Shown here: piece by piece, positions 27,964-37,806 of the stretch | Layout of the letters: the number at the start of each line of letters is the position of its first letter | How positions within the stretch are numbered: position 1 is the first letter of the stretch | NCBI GenBank assembly: GCA_028282705.1 | Contig: JANQHI010000065.1 | Span: 29,819 to 93,818, forward strand | Source of the DNA: Prolixibacteraceae bacterium | Lineage (GTDB): Bacteria; Bacteroidota; Bacteroidia; Bacteroidales; Prolixibacteraceae | Length of the DNA: 64,000 bases | Direction of reading: 5' to 3' | Program-made: the position numbers and the translations under genes | The notes under the pieces: model-generated | What the model saw: only the letters and a program-made list of their open reading frames with translations | What the model was told of the DNA's origin: nothing | The model's database searches: none

Positions 27964-28744
27964 CAGGGAAATTAATTACCTCAGGATATCAGTGACTGAC
28001 AGGTGCAACCTCAGATGCCAATATTGCATGCCAGAAGAGGGTGTCAAACTACTCGGCCACAAAGATATTTTAAGTTTTGAGGAAATTGTGGGGTTTGCTG
28101 AAGCAGCAGTAAAGAAGGGGATTACAAAGATCCGGCTTACTGGAGGAGAACCCCTGGTGAGGAAAGGTATTGTGGAATTGGTAGCAATGCTTTCAAAAAT
28201 TAAAGGGGTGAATGACCTTTCAATGACCACCAATGGGACCCTGTTGGATAAACATGCTGAAGCTCTTGCCCAAGCTGGGCTAAACAGGGTAAACATAAGC
28301 CTGGACACACTGGATGCAAAAAAGTACTGCCAGGTAACCAGGAATGGGGATATTGAAGATGTATCCAGGGGGATACAAGCAGCCACCAAAACTAGGCTTA
28401 CCCCCATAAAAATTAATTGTGTGTTGCTGGGGCAACCCATTGGAGAGGTTAATCAACTAAAGGATTTTTGTAAAAAGAACAAGTTGTCCTTGCGTTTTAT
28501 CCACCAAATGGATTTAAGGACTGGGGAGTTTTCAGTGGTTGAAGGGGGTGATGGGGGCAATTGCTCACAGTGTAACAGGATCAGGCTCCTGCCCAATGGT
28601 GATGTGAAGCCCTGCCTATTTAGTGACCTGGCTTATAATATTCGTGAATTAGGCAATGAAAAAGCCCTAAACCTGGCAATTGGAAATAAACCAAAAGCCG
28701 GGACTTACAACAGGTCAGCCACTTTTAGCCAGATTGGAGGGTAA
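27947..28744 (+). CDS. moaA: GTP 3',8-cyclase MoaA, short form
   Basis: RISVTDRCNLRCQYCMPEEG, RLTGGEPLVRKG, CSQCNRIRLLPNGDVKPC (CX2CX13C), terminal GG. Confidence 0.9.
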   Translation: MLDHFSREINYLRISVTDRCNLRCQYCMPEEGVKLLGHKDILSFEEIVGFAEAAVKKGITKIRLTGGEPLVRKGIVELVAMLSKIKGVNDLSMTTNGTLLDKHAEALAQAGLNRVNISLDTLDAKKYCQVTRNGDIEDVSRGIQAATKTRLTPIKINCVLLGQPIGEVNQLKDFCKKNKLSLRFIHQMDLRTGEFSVVEGGDGGNCSQCNRIRLLPNGDVKPCLFSDLAYNIRELGNEKALNLAIGNKPKAGTYNRSATFSQIGG

Positions 28745-28756
28745 ACGGAAGGATTA

Positions 28757-29227
28757 ATGAATGATAAATTGGTTACTGAGATGAAAAAGTTAACACATAT
28801 TGATGATTCAGGGAAAGCTAATATGGTAGATGTGGGCAATAAGCCAGGCCAGGAAAGGCAAGCTGTGGCTTCCGGTTTTATTTCCCTTCAACCTGAGACT
28901 GTTGCTTTAATTACTGAAAATAAAATAAAAAAAGGGGATGTATTGGTTATTGCTGAAATTGCAGGGATACAGGCTGCCAAACAAACCAGCTCATTGATCC
29001 CACTATGCCATACACTCCAGCTTACAAAAGTGCAGGTAACCTGCCAACTGGAAGAAAAAGGGGTAAAAGCAATTTGCATAGCAAAATGTATTGGCAAAAC
29101 TGGGGTTGAAATGGAAGCCCTTACTGGTGTTAGTGTAACTTTACTTACCATTTATGATATGTGCAAAGCAGTAGATAGGCAGATGGAAATTGGGCAGGTA
29201 AAATTAATTGAAAAAATTAAAACATAA
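28757..29227 (+). CDS. moaC: Cyclic pyranopterin monophosphate synthase MoaC
   Basis: [43 protein letters not shown]. Confidence 0.95.
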   Translation: MNDKLVTEMKKLTHIDDSGKANMVDVGNKPGQERQAVASGFISLQPETVALITENKIKKGDVLVIAEIAGIQAAKQTSSLIPLCHTLQLTKVQVTCQLEEKGVKAICIAKCIGKTGVEMEALTGVSVTLLTIYDMCKAVDRQMEIGQVKLIEKIKT

Positions 29228-29281
29228 TTTAAGAGTATCCTGTCATTTAGAGGAATAGAATGATGAGAAATCTAATAAAAA

Positions 29282-30220
29282 ATGAAAAACTCCATGAAAA
29301 TAAAAATACTTTCAGTAAATATCTCAAAGGAAAAAGGGACAATTAAAGAGCCTGTTGAGTCCATCCATCTTTCCAACATTGGGGTGGAAGGAGATGCCCA
29401 TTCAGGAAGCTGGCATAGGCAAATAAGCCTGCTGGCAAAAGAGAGCATTGATAAATTTGCATTTAAAGCTGTGCGCCATATAAAAAATGGGGAATTTGCC
29501 GAAAACATCACCACACAAGGGCTTAACCTTTTTAACTGCCAGCCTTTTGACAGGTTTAAAAATGAAAATCTTGAAATTGAAGTAACCCAGATTGGCAAAG
29601 AATGCCATGGTGATAATTGTGCCATTTTCAAGGAAATTGGAAATTGTGTAATGCCCAAGGAGGGGATTTTTGCCAGAACCATCAAAGGAGGTGAACTAAA
29701 AGCTGGTGATGAATTGGAATACATCCCTAAAACATTCAAAATACATGTGGTAACCCTCAGTGACAGGGCAAACAAAGGAGAATATAAAGATAAAAGTGGG
29801 CCACATATCCAGCATCTGGCAAAAAAATTCTTTAATGAAAAAAAACTGCCTGTGGAATTTAGTTATACTCTCATCCCTGATGACCCAACCCAATTAACCA
29901 GGATCATTAAAGAAAAAACAACTGAAGGGGTAGATGTGATCTTCACAACAGGTGGCACAGGGATAGGCTCAAAAGATTTTACACCAGATGCTGTGAAACC
30001 TCTGCTGCACAAAGAAATACCTGGCATTATGGAAATGGTCAGGGTGAAATATGGGGCAAAAAAACCCAATGCCCTCCTTAGTAGGGGGATTGCAGGCACA
30101 AAAGGCAAAACACTGATATATACCCTCCCTGGAAGCATGAAAGCTGTAAATGAATACATGGAAGTTATTCTGCCCACTGTCTGGCATTCCATATTAATGT
30201 TGCATGACCTGGGACACTAA
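29282..30220 (+). CDS. MOSC domain - MogA/MoaB-like molybdenum cofactor fusion protein
   Basis: N-terminal MOSC (NIGVEGDAHSGSWHRQISLL) joined to MogA (VVTLSDRANKGEYKDKSGP, TTGGTGIGSKDFTPDA, TLIYTLPGSMKAV). Confidence 0.9.
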   Translation: MKNSMKIKILSVNISKEKGTIKEPVESIHLSNIGVEGDAHSGSWHRQISLLAKESIDKFAFKAVRHIKNGEFAENITTQGLNLFNCQPFDRFKNENLEIEVTQIGKECHGDNCAIFKEIGNCVMPKEGIFARTIKGGELKAGDELEYIPKTFKIHVVTLSDRANKGEYKDKSGPHIQHLAKKFFNEKKLPVEFSYTLIPDDPTQLTRIIKEKTTEGVDVIFTTGGTGIGSKDFTPDAVKPLLHKEIPGIMEMVRVKYGAKKPNALLSRGIAGTKGKTLIYTLPGSMKAVNEYMEVILPTVWHSILMLHDLGH

Positions 30221-30294
30221 TGGCCTTACTTTATAGCTGGAAGGTTTATTTTTTTGGCTAACTTTCAGGGCATATAACTAAAATTGTAAATTTC

Positions 30295-30819
30295 ATGAAA
30301 ACCTTACCAACTTTAGCCATCATTTTTAGCCTCCTTCTGAACACTTTGACCTCTGTAAGCAATACTTCTCCTGATGAGTTTGCAAAAAAAACAATCTCTG
30401 TGGGTGTAGTGGTTTCTGACCTTGAAAAATCATTGGATTTTTATACCAATGTGATTGGGATGGCAAAAACCTTTGAATTCAGTGTGGATGAAAATTTTTC
30501 AAAAAAGTCTGGCTTAACAGATGGGACACCTATCTCTGTTGTGGTGCTAAAATTAGAGGACAGTGAGCAAGCCAGTGAATGGAAGCTGTTAAGTTTTGGG
30601 AAAGAAGCTAACCATCCTCAACAAATGTACATTATGGATGACACAGGTCCTCAGTACATCAGTATTTTTGTGAAATCCATGAAACCTTTCCTGGAAAGGA
30701 TAAAAAAGAACAACATAAAAATATTAAGTGAGGATGGGTTAAAATTGGGTAATGGAAACTTATTTGTCCTGATCCAAGACCCTGATGGGACATTTATTGA
30801 ATTAATGGGACCAGAATAA
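30295..30819 (+). CDS. VOC/glyoxalase-family protein with signal peptide
   Basis: SVGVVVSDLEKSLDFYTNVIGM ... LIQDPDGTFIELM. Confidence 0.85.
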   Translation: MKTLPTLAIIFSLLLNTLTSVSNTSPDEFAKKTISVGVVVSDLEKSLDFYTNVIGMAKTFEFSVDENFSKKSGLTDGTPISVVVLKLEDSEQASEWKLLSFGKEANHPQQMYIMDDTGPQYISIFVKSMKPFLERIKKNNIKILSEDGLKLGNGNLFVLIQDPDGTFIELMGPE

Positions 30820-30909
30820 TCTTGAACATACTTTGAAAATAGTCGAAAATCAGAAAACAATCCTACCTTTGTAGCGTTAGCCATAGTATAAAAACAATAT
30901 TCATTAGCA

Positions 30910-31560
30910 ATGAAAATAAAACCACAAGAAAGATATAGGGCTTTAACCCTGGGGGAAGAGGTTTTCAACAGCATAACACATGGTATTGGTGCACTGTTGA
31001 GCATTGCTGCACTGGTTATATTGGTTGTTTTTGCAGCCATAAAAGGGAATGCCTGGCATGTGGTTAGTTTTACCATTTTTGGAAGCACCCTGGTGTTATT
31101 ATACACATCCTCAACATTATACCATAGTTTCACAAAAGAAAAGGTAAAAAACCTGTTTGCACGTTTTGACCATGCAGCCATATTCCTGCTGATTGCAGGT
31201 ACTTACACACCTTATGTATTAACAACCATAAGAGGTGCCCTTGGATGGGTACTGTTTGGCCTTATTTGGGGTTTAGCCACTACGGGGGTAGTTATTCGTT
31301 CAATATACCTCACGCGTTTCAGGAGACTGATGGTGTGGATTTACCTATTGATGGGATGGATGTTCCTGATAGCTGTAGTACCCATTGTACAAAACCTGCC
31401 TGATATTAGTGTTTCTTACCTTTTTATAGGTGGAGGATGTTATTCTTTGGGAGTTATTTTTTATGCCTGGAGGAAAATGCCTTATGGGCATGGCATATGG
31501 CACTTGTTTGTGCTGGCAGGCAGCATCATGCACTTTTTTTCTGTACTATATAGTTTGTAA
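30910..31560 (+). CDS. Hemolysin III / PAQR-family membrane protein
   Basis: GEEVFNSITHGIGALLSIAALV ... STLYHSF ... FDHAAIFLLIAGTYTP. Confidence 0.92.
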   Translation: MKIKPQERYRALTLGEEVFNSITHGIGALLSIAALVILVVFAAIKGNAWHVVSFTIFGSTLVLLYTSSTLYHSFTKEKVKNLFARFDHAAIFLLIAGTYTPYVLTTIRGALGWVLFGLIWGLATTGVVIRSIYLTRFRRLMVWIYLLMGWMFLIAVVPIVQNLPDISVSYLFIGGGCYSLGVIFYAWRKMPYGHGIWHLFVLAGSIMHFFSVLYSL

Positions 31561-31589
31561 ACAACCCCCTTTATTACAACTTTATATGC

Positions 31590-32954
31590 CTATATTTCTA
31601 TGGTTTCTGGGATAGCAACCAATTCCCCTTGCAATGAAAAATCAGAATAGGAAGTAATTTTCACATCAACAAATTCACCTATAAAGTGTTGGTTTTCAGA
31701 AAGAAACCTAACAATCAACTTCCCTTCAGTTAACCCTGAAAGGAAACCTTCTTTCCTGTCAGCAGACCTTACCAGCACCCTATATTGTTTTCCAACCATT
31801 TCAGCATTATAAACCCTGTTATGCTTCCTCAATTCTTCAGTTAATACATGTAGCCTTTGTTTTTTCACCTCCAATGGGACATCATCAACCCATCTGTGGC
31901 TAGCTGCACCAGGGCGTGGAGAATACATAGCAATATAAGCCATATTATATTTAAACTCTTCCATCACCAGGCGTGTATTTTCAAACTGCTCATCAGTTTC
32001 ACCTGTGAACCCTACAATGATGTCAGTAAATAAAGTTGCCTGTGGTATTAACCTTTTGATGGTTTCAACAATGCTCTTGTATTTACCCACATGGTGTTTT
32101 CTGTTCATCTTAACCAGGATTTTTTCATCACCACTTTGGATGGGTAGGTGGATTTGTTTGGCCAACACTGGATATTTAGCTATCACTTCTATTACTTCAT
32201 CTGTCATATCCCTTGGGTGAGGGGAAGTAAAATAAACCCAGAATTCCTTTTTTAGTTGGTTGCCAAGCTTGCCAACTTTTTCCAACAATCCAGGAAATGT
32301 AACCTCTTCCCCTTTTTTATCCAGCCCATAGGAATTTACATTTTGCCCTAGCAGTGTGATTGATTTATACCCTGCCTGCACCAAGCTTTCAACTTCATTT
32401 ATGATTTCATAAGAAGCCCTTGATACTTCCCTGCCCCTGGTGTAAGGGACAGCACAAAAAGTACAAAACTTATCACACCCATTCTGGATGGGGACAAAAG
32501 CTTCAAATGTTGAACTATAAGCTGGTTTTACATCCCAGAAATTTTCAATATGCTGGTTATGTGGGTCAATCCCAATTTTCAAATGTGTTGGTGTGGTTAC
32601 CCCATACTGGCTAACCATTTCAGGCAGATTAGGTAAGTCCTTCATCTGGAAGGTTATATCAAACAATTTAAGGAACCTTTCATGGTCACTGGGTAAGATA
32701 CAGCCTGAAATAAAAGTAACCAGGTTTTTATGGCTTTTCCATTTGTTCCATTTATATATCCTTGAATATACCTTATCAATGGCTTTTTGCCTGACTGAAC
32801 AAGCCAATATACCAATTAAACCAGCCTCCTCTTCATTATCAACCCACTCATAGCCAGCTTTATCAAGTACTGATATCACCCGCTCACTGTCAGACATATT
32901 CATCTGGCATCCCAATGTAATTAAATGGTACTTCATTTTACAATTAAGAATCAA
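31590..32954 (-). CDS. miaB: MiaB-family tRNA 2-methylthio-N6-dimethylallyladenosine synthase
   Basis: GCQMNMSDSE, CDKFCTFCAVPYTRGREVSR, C-terminal TRAM-like domain. Confidence 0.88.
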   Translation of the reverse strand: MILNCKMKYHLITLGCQMNMSDSERVISVLDKAGYEWVDNEEEAGLIGILACSVRQKAIDKVYSRIYKWNKWKSHKNLVTFISGCILPSDHERFLKLFDITFQMKDLPNLPEMVSQYGVTTPTHLKIGIDPHNQHIENFWDVKPAYSSTFEAFVPIQNGCDKFCTFCAVPYTRGREVSRASYEIINEVESLVQAGYKSITLLGQNVNSYGLDKKGEEVTFPGLLEKVGKLGNQLKKEFWVYFTSPHPRDMTDEVIEVIAKYPVLAKQIHLPIQSGDEKILVKMNRKHHVGKYKSIVETIKRLIPQATLFTDIIVGFTGETDEQFENTRLVMEEFKYNMAYIAMYSPRPGAASHRWVDDVPLEVKKQRLHVLTEELRKHNRVYNAEMVGKQYRVLVRSADRKEGFLSGLTEGKLIVRFLSENQHFIGEFVDVKITSYSDFSLQGELVAIPETIEI

Positions 32955-33136
32955 TCTAAATAAACAGCAGCAAAACTACAAAATAAATTAGAGGGTACAA
33001 ATTTGTAAATACCAAAGTTCTGGTTTTCAGCCAAAATTATCTTTTATTGAACTGTTATTTACTATTTCTTTTTAAACCACGCAACCATTCCAGGATAACC
33101 CTGTCTCTATAAATACAAGCCAATAAAAAAACAATT

Positions 33137-33547
33137 ATGTTCAGGATTTCTATAGCCTCTCTTTTAATATGCTTTGCTTTTATTTTTCATTATTGTACAG
33201 ATAAAAATGAACCAATTGGCAAATGGGATGATTGTATAAAACTTTCCACAAAAAGTATTGAGTTTGGTGCTGAAGCTGACTCAGCAATGGTAACAACAAA
33301 AGGGGATGGATGGTGGATAAATAGCATCACCCTTGATAATGAAACTTATTTCAGTGTTGAGAAAATTGACCCTACACCTGAAAACTATACTATAAAACGA
33401 GGTTGTTTTACCATACAGCACCAAAATAAAAACGCACTGTTTGTCAAAATGGAAGAAAATGAAAACCACGAGGAAAGAGTGGTTACCATTACACTTCAGT
33501 ATGGTAATTTTTTTGACCACCTAACCATAACACAACAAGGAAGGTAA
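33137..33547 (+). CDS. Hypothetical lipoprotein, BACON-like beta-sandwich
   Basis: Signal/lipobox-like N-terminus; ITLQYGNFFDHLTITQQGR at C-terminus. Confidence 0.6.
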   Translation: MFRISIASLLICFAFIFHYCTDKNEPIGKWDDCIKLSTKSIEFGAEADSAMVTTKGDGWWINSITLDNETYFSVEKIDPTPENYTIKRGCFTIQHQNKNALFVKMEENENHEERVVTITLQYGNFFDHLTITQQGR

Positions 33548-33588
33548 AAAAGAGGTCATTGTTTTGGTAACAACAAAAACCCAAAAAG

Positions 33589-34038
33589 CTACTCAGTATC
33601 AGCACTTGAGTGGTCACTGATAATTACCCACTTGCCACCAATTTTTTTCCAGATAAGGCTATAATGCCCATATAAGTCTCCAATAGCCCTTGTTAGGTAA
33701 AACTTCCCTATCAACATGGCTGAGTTATCATCAATCTTTGATAATTCAAGGATGGTAAACTTAAGCTTACCCATGGCAGCTTTATCAGGATACCTTTTAA
33801 AATACCTTGCCTTGGTTGCTTCCCAGCCATAAGTTACCCCGCTCCCACCTACAAAAGTTAATTTATCAGATTTCCAGTAGCCTTTCATAAAAGCATTAAT
33901 ATCAGCCGCATTCCAGGCAGCTTCCTGCTTCATAAAAATACTTGTAATAGAATCCTTGTCTGCTGTTGATAACCTCTCCTGTGAAATGCTGGTTAAAGCC
34001 AACAAAATGAAGGCCAATGTTGAGAAAAATGTTTTCAT
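33589..34038 (-). CDS. Exported DUF4440/SnoaL-like (NTF2-fold) protein
   Basis: FMKQEAAWNAADINAFMKGYWKSDKLTFVGGSGVTYGWEATKARY. Confidence 0.8.
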   Translation of the reverse strand: MKTFFSTLAFILLALTSISQERLSTADKDSITSIFMKQEAAWNAADINAFMKGYWKSDKLTFVGGSGVTYGWEATKARYFKRYPDKAAMGKLKFTILELSKIDDNSAMLIGKFYLTRAIGDLYGHYSLIWKKIGGKWVIISDHSSADTE

Positions 34039-34311
34039 AATTTTTTTAGGTTAAGATACAATCTTTTTCATTTCTTCGCGAGGTTTTATTAACCCTGTTT
34101 CTGGTTGTTTCCTAATGTTAAAATATAAACCATTGAGTCCTAATTCAGGTTTATTGTGAAAATTATCAACAAAGGGCTTTTTAAAAACATTTGAATCTCA
34201 GGGAAATCCCTATTTACATTCTATCCTTTTTTCTGTATATTTAGTTATTAGTAATAAGGGGATAAACAAGGCAATACATTTGTATCTATTAGCCCATTGG
34301 ATAAAGTAGGG

Positions 34312-36363
34312 ATGAAAAAACTAAAATTTAGGACAAGGCTTTACTTAGGATTTGGGGTTATCCTTTTATTTAATAGTATCATTGCCCTTTTTGCAATTAG
34401 GCTTGCACGCGAAATTAGCAATGACACCAGCATAATTTACCAACACCCTTTAACAGTTAGTAATTCAGTACGTGACATTAATATATACATTGGAAGCATC
34501 CAGCGTGCCATGAAAGATGTTGTCCTTGCTGAAAACCAACAACAAATTGAACGATCAGTACAGCTAATAAGCCAATATCAGGATAATGTCCAACAAGCAT
34601 TTAATGTTGTTTTTGATAGATTCCTGGGAGATAAGGAAATCCCTAAAGAAACATTCGAAGCTTTTCAGAAATGGGAACCCATAAGAACTGAAATATTTGA
34701 GCTAAAGTTGGCAGGAAACGACGTTGAAGCATCAGCCTTGTCAACTGGTAAAGAAGCTGAATATGTAGCCATGCTTTTTGAAAAAACAAAGATCATGACT
34801 GATTTTGCACAGAATAAAGCTAATAAAGTATATGACGAAATCAAAAGGGCAGAAAGAAGCAATATGATTATTATAATCACCATGTTTATTTTATCCCTTA
34901 TTTTAAGTTTATGGTTTGCTTTATTTATTTCAGGAAGTGTTTCAAAACCTATTCATGATTTTATTTTACAAATTGAACGTTTATACAAAAGGGAAAAAAC
35001 CTATCTGCCAAAAAATAGTACTGAACAAGAAGTTTTTGATGTTGTTGTAAAAGAACTATCTGATGCTTATACTAGGCTGGAATCATTTAACTTTGAATTG
35101 GAACAAAAAGTAAAGAACAGGACAAAAGAACTTCAGCAAAGCCAGGAACAACTTATTACACAAAATGAGGAATTTTCAAGTTTAAATAAGGAATACCTTA
35201 AACAAAATATAGACCTAAAAAAAGCTATACAAAAAGCAGAAGAAAGTGACCGTTTAAAATCAGCTTTCCTGGCTAATATGTCACATGAAATAAGGACACC
35301 CATGAATGGGATTTTGGGTTTTACAGGTTTACTACAGCAAGATAACCTGACAAAAGAAGAAAAAGCCAAATACATTGAAATTATAAATAATAGTGGCAAC
35401 CAGCTCCTAACCATTATTTCTGATATTATTGATATTTCTAAAATTGAAGCAGGCCAGGTTAACCTGACAATTGAAGATGAAAACATCAATAAATTACTTG
35501 ATAAACTGGAATCACAATTTAAAGTAGAATTGGTTAATAAACGAAAAAGGAATATTCAGTTAATCATGAAAAAAGGGCTGGAAGACTCTGAATGTACAAT
35601 AAAAGTTGATGGGGTCAGGCTCAACCAAGTATTAATGAATTTAATTGGTAATGCAATCAAATTTACTAATGAAGGGGTAATTGAATTTGGTTACCGTGTG
35701 CATGAAAAACATAGGCTTCTATTTTATGTTGAAGATACAGGAAGTGGTGTTTCTTTAACTGACCAAAAGATAATTTTTGAAAGGTTTATGCAAGCTGAGA
35801 ATACAACCAAAAAAAATATTGGTGGTACTGGGTTGGGGCTTTCTATCTCTAAAGGGCTTATTACATTGATGGGTGGGAAAATTTGGATGGATTCTGTCCC
35901 GGGCAGAGGTTCAACCTTCTTTTTTACAATCCCTTTTAAACAGGCAGAACACAAAGAAGGTAATAACATATTGAGTATGCGGAAAACCCCTAATTATGAT
36001 TGGGCTGATAAAACCATCCTTGTGGTTGATGATATGGATGTGGTTTATTATTATGTTTCAGAAATATTAAAAGAAACCAGGGCAAGGCTCATACATGTGA
36101 AGACAGGCCTTGATGCCATTGAAGCTGCCCTAAGTAACAATAACATTGATATTATTTTGATGGATATCCAACTTCCTGATGTGGATGGCCTTGAAGTAAC
36201 CAGGAAAATTAAATCAAAACGCGATATCCCTGTCATTGCACAAACTGCCTATGCTATGCCTGATGACCGTGAAAAAGCATTGGCAGCAGGCTGTGATGAT
36301 TATATTGCCAAACCCCTTAATAAAAAAGAACTGCTTCAATTGATAGATAAAAACCTATCATAA
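34312..36363 (+). CDS. Hybrid sensor histidine kinase / response regulator
   Basis: N-terminal 4HB-MCP-like sensor, TM, ANMSHEIRTPMNGILGF, HATPase, C-terminal receiver (DIILMDIQLPDVDG, KPLNKKEL); ATG at 34312. Confidence 0.93.
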   Translation: MKKLKFRTRLYLGFGVILLFNSIIALFAIRLAREISNDTSIIYQHPLTVSNSVRDINIYIGSIQRAMKDVVLAENQQQIERSVQLISQYQDNVQQAFNVVFDRFLGDKEIPKETFEAFQKWEPIRTEIFELKLAGNDVEASALSTGKEAEYVAMLFEKTKIMTDFAQNKANKVYDEIKRAERSNMIIIITMFILSLILSLWFALFISGSVSKPIHDFILQIERLYKREKTYLPKNSTEQEVFDVVVKELSDAYTRLESFNFELEQKVKNRTKELQQSQEQLITQNEEFSSLNKEYLKQNIDLKKAIQKAEESDRLKSAFLANMSHEIRTPMNGILGFTGLLQQDNLTKEEKAKYIEIINNSGNQLLTIISDIIDISKIEAGQVNLTIEDENINKLLDKLESQFKVELVNKRKRNIQLIMKKGLEDSECTIKVDGVRLNQVLMNLIGNAIKFTNEGVIEFGYRVHEKHRLLFYVEDTGSGVSLTDQKIIFERFMQAENTTKKNIGGTGLGLSISKGLITLMGGKIWMDSVPGRGSTFFFTIPFKQAEHKEGNNILSMRKTPNYDWADKTILVVDDMDVVYYYVSEILKETRARLIHVKTGLDAIEAALSNNNIDIILMDIQLPDVDGLEVTRKIKSKRDIPVIAQTAYAMPDDREKALAAGCDDYIAKPLNKKELLQLIDKNLS

Positions 36364-36394
36364 TTGTAATTTCCTGGCACTTTTTAAAACAAAG

Positions 36395-36423
36395 AAAGGC
36401 TCCACCCCAAAGGTAGAGCCTTT
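36395..36423. terminator. Terminator-like hairpin between convergent genes
   Basis: AAAGGCTCCACC-ccaaa-GGTAGAGCCTTT (one mismatch). Confidence 0.7.
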
Positions 36424-36444
36424 ATATACTTTATAACAGCTATT

Positions 36445-36996
36445 TTAAACTTCAGCTACAGTTTCAACAATTTCCTGCCCCTTTTCTATGGCCTGAAGGT
36501 TAAGGGGGATCAGCTTGTGGTAGCGTTCAGGTAATGACTTCTCCAATCCTTTTTCTACATTGTCTAATGTTAAGATTGGTTTTACTTTAAGGAAGCTACC
36601 AACAACTATCATATTAAAAACTTTGGGATTCCCCATATCAACAGCTGTGCGTGTTCCTTCAACCTTGTAAATGTTTACATCTGTCCTTGTTGGAGGGTTG
36701 ATCACACCATTAGGGTCATATAAAAGTGTACCCCCAGGCTTCACCATTGATTCAAACTTATCCATTGATTGTTGGTTAAGGATAATGGCAGTGTCAAACT
36801 CTTGCACAATTGGAGAACTTATCCTGTTATCACTAACAATCACAGTCACATTGGCTGTTCCTCCCCTCATTTCAGGGCCATATGAAGGGAACCAGGTAAC
36901 TTCTTTATCTTCCATAATCCCTGAATAGGCAATAATTTTCCCCATTGACAAAACACCTTGCCCACCAAAACCTGCTATAATGATCTCTTCTGTCAT
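36445..36996 (-). CDS. 2-oxoacid:ferredoxin oxidoreductase, gamma subunit
   Basis: IIAGFGGQGVLSMGKIIAYSG; follows alpha and beta subunits. Confidence 0.92.
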   Translation of the reverse strand: MTEEIIIAGFGGQGVLSMGKIIAYSGIMEDKEVTWFPSYGPEMRGGTANVTVIVSDNRISSPIVQEFDTAIILNQQSMDKFESMVKPGGTLLYDPNGVINPPTRTDVNIYKVEGTRTAVDMGNPKVFNMIVVGSFLKVKPILTLDNVEKGLEKSLPERYHKLIPLNLQAIEKGQEIVETVAEV

Positions 36997-37008
36997 GATT
37001 TTCCAAGT

Positions 37009-37797
37009 TTAGTTTTTAGATAAATTAGGCTCTTTTGATCCATCTTTTAAATCACCCAGGGGATAAAATGGGAACATATTTTCTTCCATCCACCTATTAG
37101 CAGCTACTGGGGTCATTTTCCAACCTGAGCTGCATGTAGAAACCACCTCAATAAAAGAAGTCCCTTTTTTATCCAACACATTTTGGATACCCTTTTTTAA
37201 TGACCTTTTACATTTGCGCACAGCACCTGCATTTTGGGCTGACTGGCGTGTCACATATGAAGTCCCTGGCAATTGGGCAATCAATTCAGTAATTTTCATT
37301 GGGTAGCCATTAAGGGCTATGTCCCTTCCTCCCGGGGTAGTTGAAGTTACCATCCCATCAATGGTTGTTGGAGCCATTTGCCCTCCAGTCATCCCATAAA
37401 TACCATTGTTTATGAAGACAACTAACATGTTTTCACCCCTGTTGCAAGCATGCAATATTTCAGCTGCACCTATTGATGCCAGGTCTCCATCACCCTGGTA
37501 GGTAAACACAAACTTGTCGGGGTTTGTGCGCACAATCCCTGTTGCCACAGCAGGAGCCCTTCCATGGGCAGCTTCCTGCCAGTCAACGTCAATATAATTG
37601 TAAGCAAAAACAGCACATCCTACCGGAGCAACACCAACAGTATTTTCCTGGATACCCATTTCATCAATCAATTCTGATAAAATTTTATGCACAACCCCAT
37701 GGGTACACCCGGGGCAGTAATGCATGATAGTATCAATTTGAACATCTGATTTCTGGTAAACCAGGTTTTCAGGTTTAATTATATCTTTAATGTCCAT
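37009..37797 (-). CDS. 2-oxoacid:ferredoxin oxidoreductase, beta (TPP-binding) subunit
   Basis: YCPGCTHGVVHKIL, YQGDGDLASIGAAEILHACNRGENM, FINNGIYGMTGGQ. Confidence 0.93.
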   Translation of the reverse strand: MDIKDIIKPENLVYQKSDVQIDTIMHYCPGCTHGVVHKILSELIDEMGIQENTVGVAPVGCAVFAYNYIDVDWQEAAHGRAPAVATGIVRTNPDKFVFTYQGDGDLASIGAAEILHACNRGENMLVVFINNGIYGMTGGQMAPTTIDGMVTSTTPGGRDIALNGYPMKITELIAQLPGTSYVTRQSAQNAGAVRKCKRSLKKGIQNVLDKKGTSFIEVVSTCSSGWKMTPVAANRWMEENMFPFYPLGDLKDGSKEPNLSKN

Positions 37798-37806
37798 AAT
37801 AACCTC

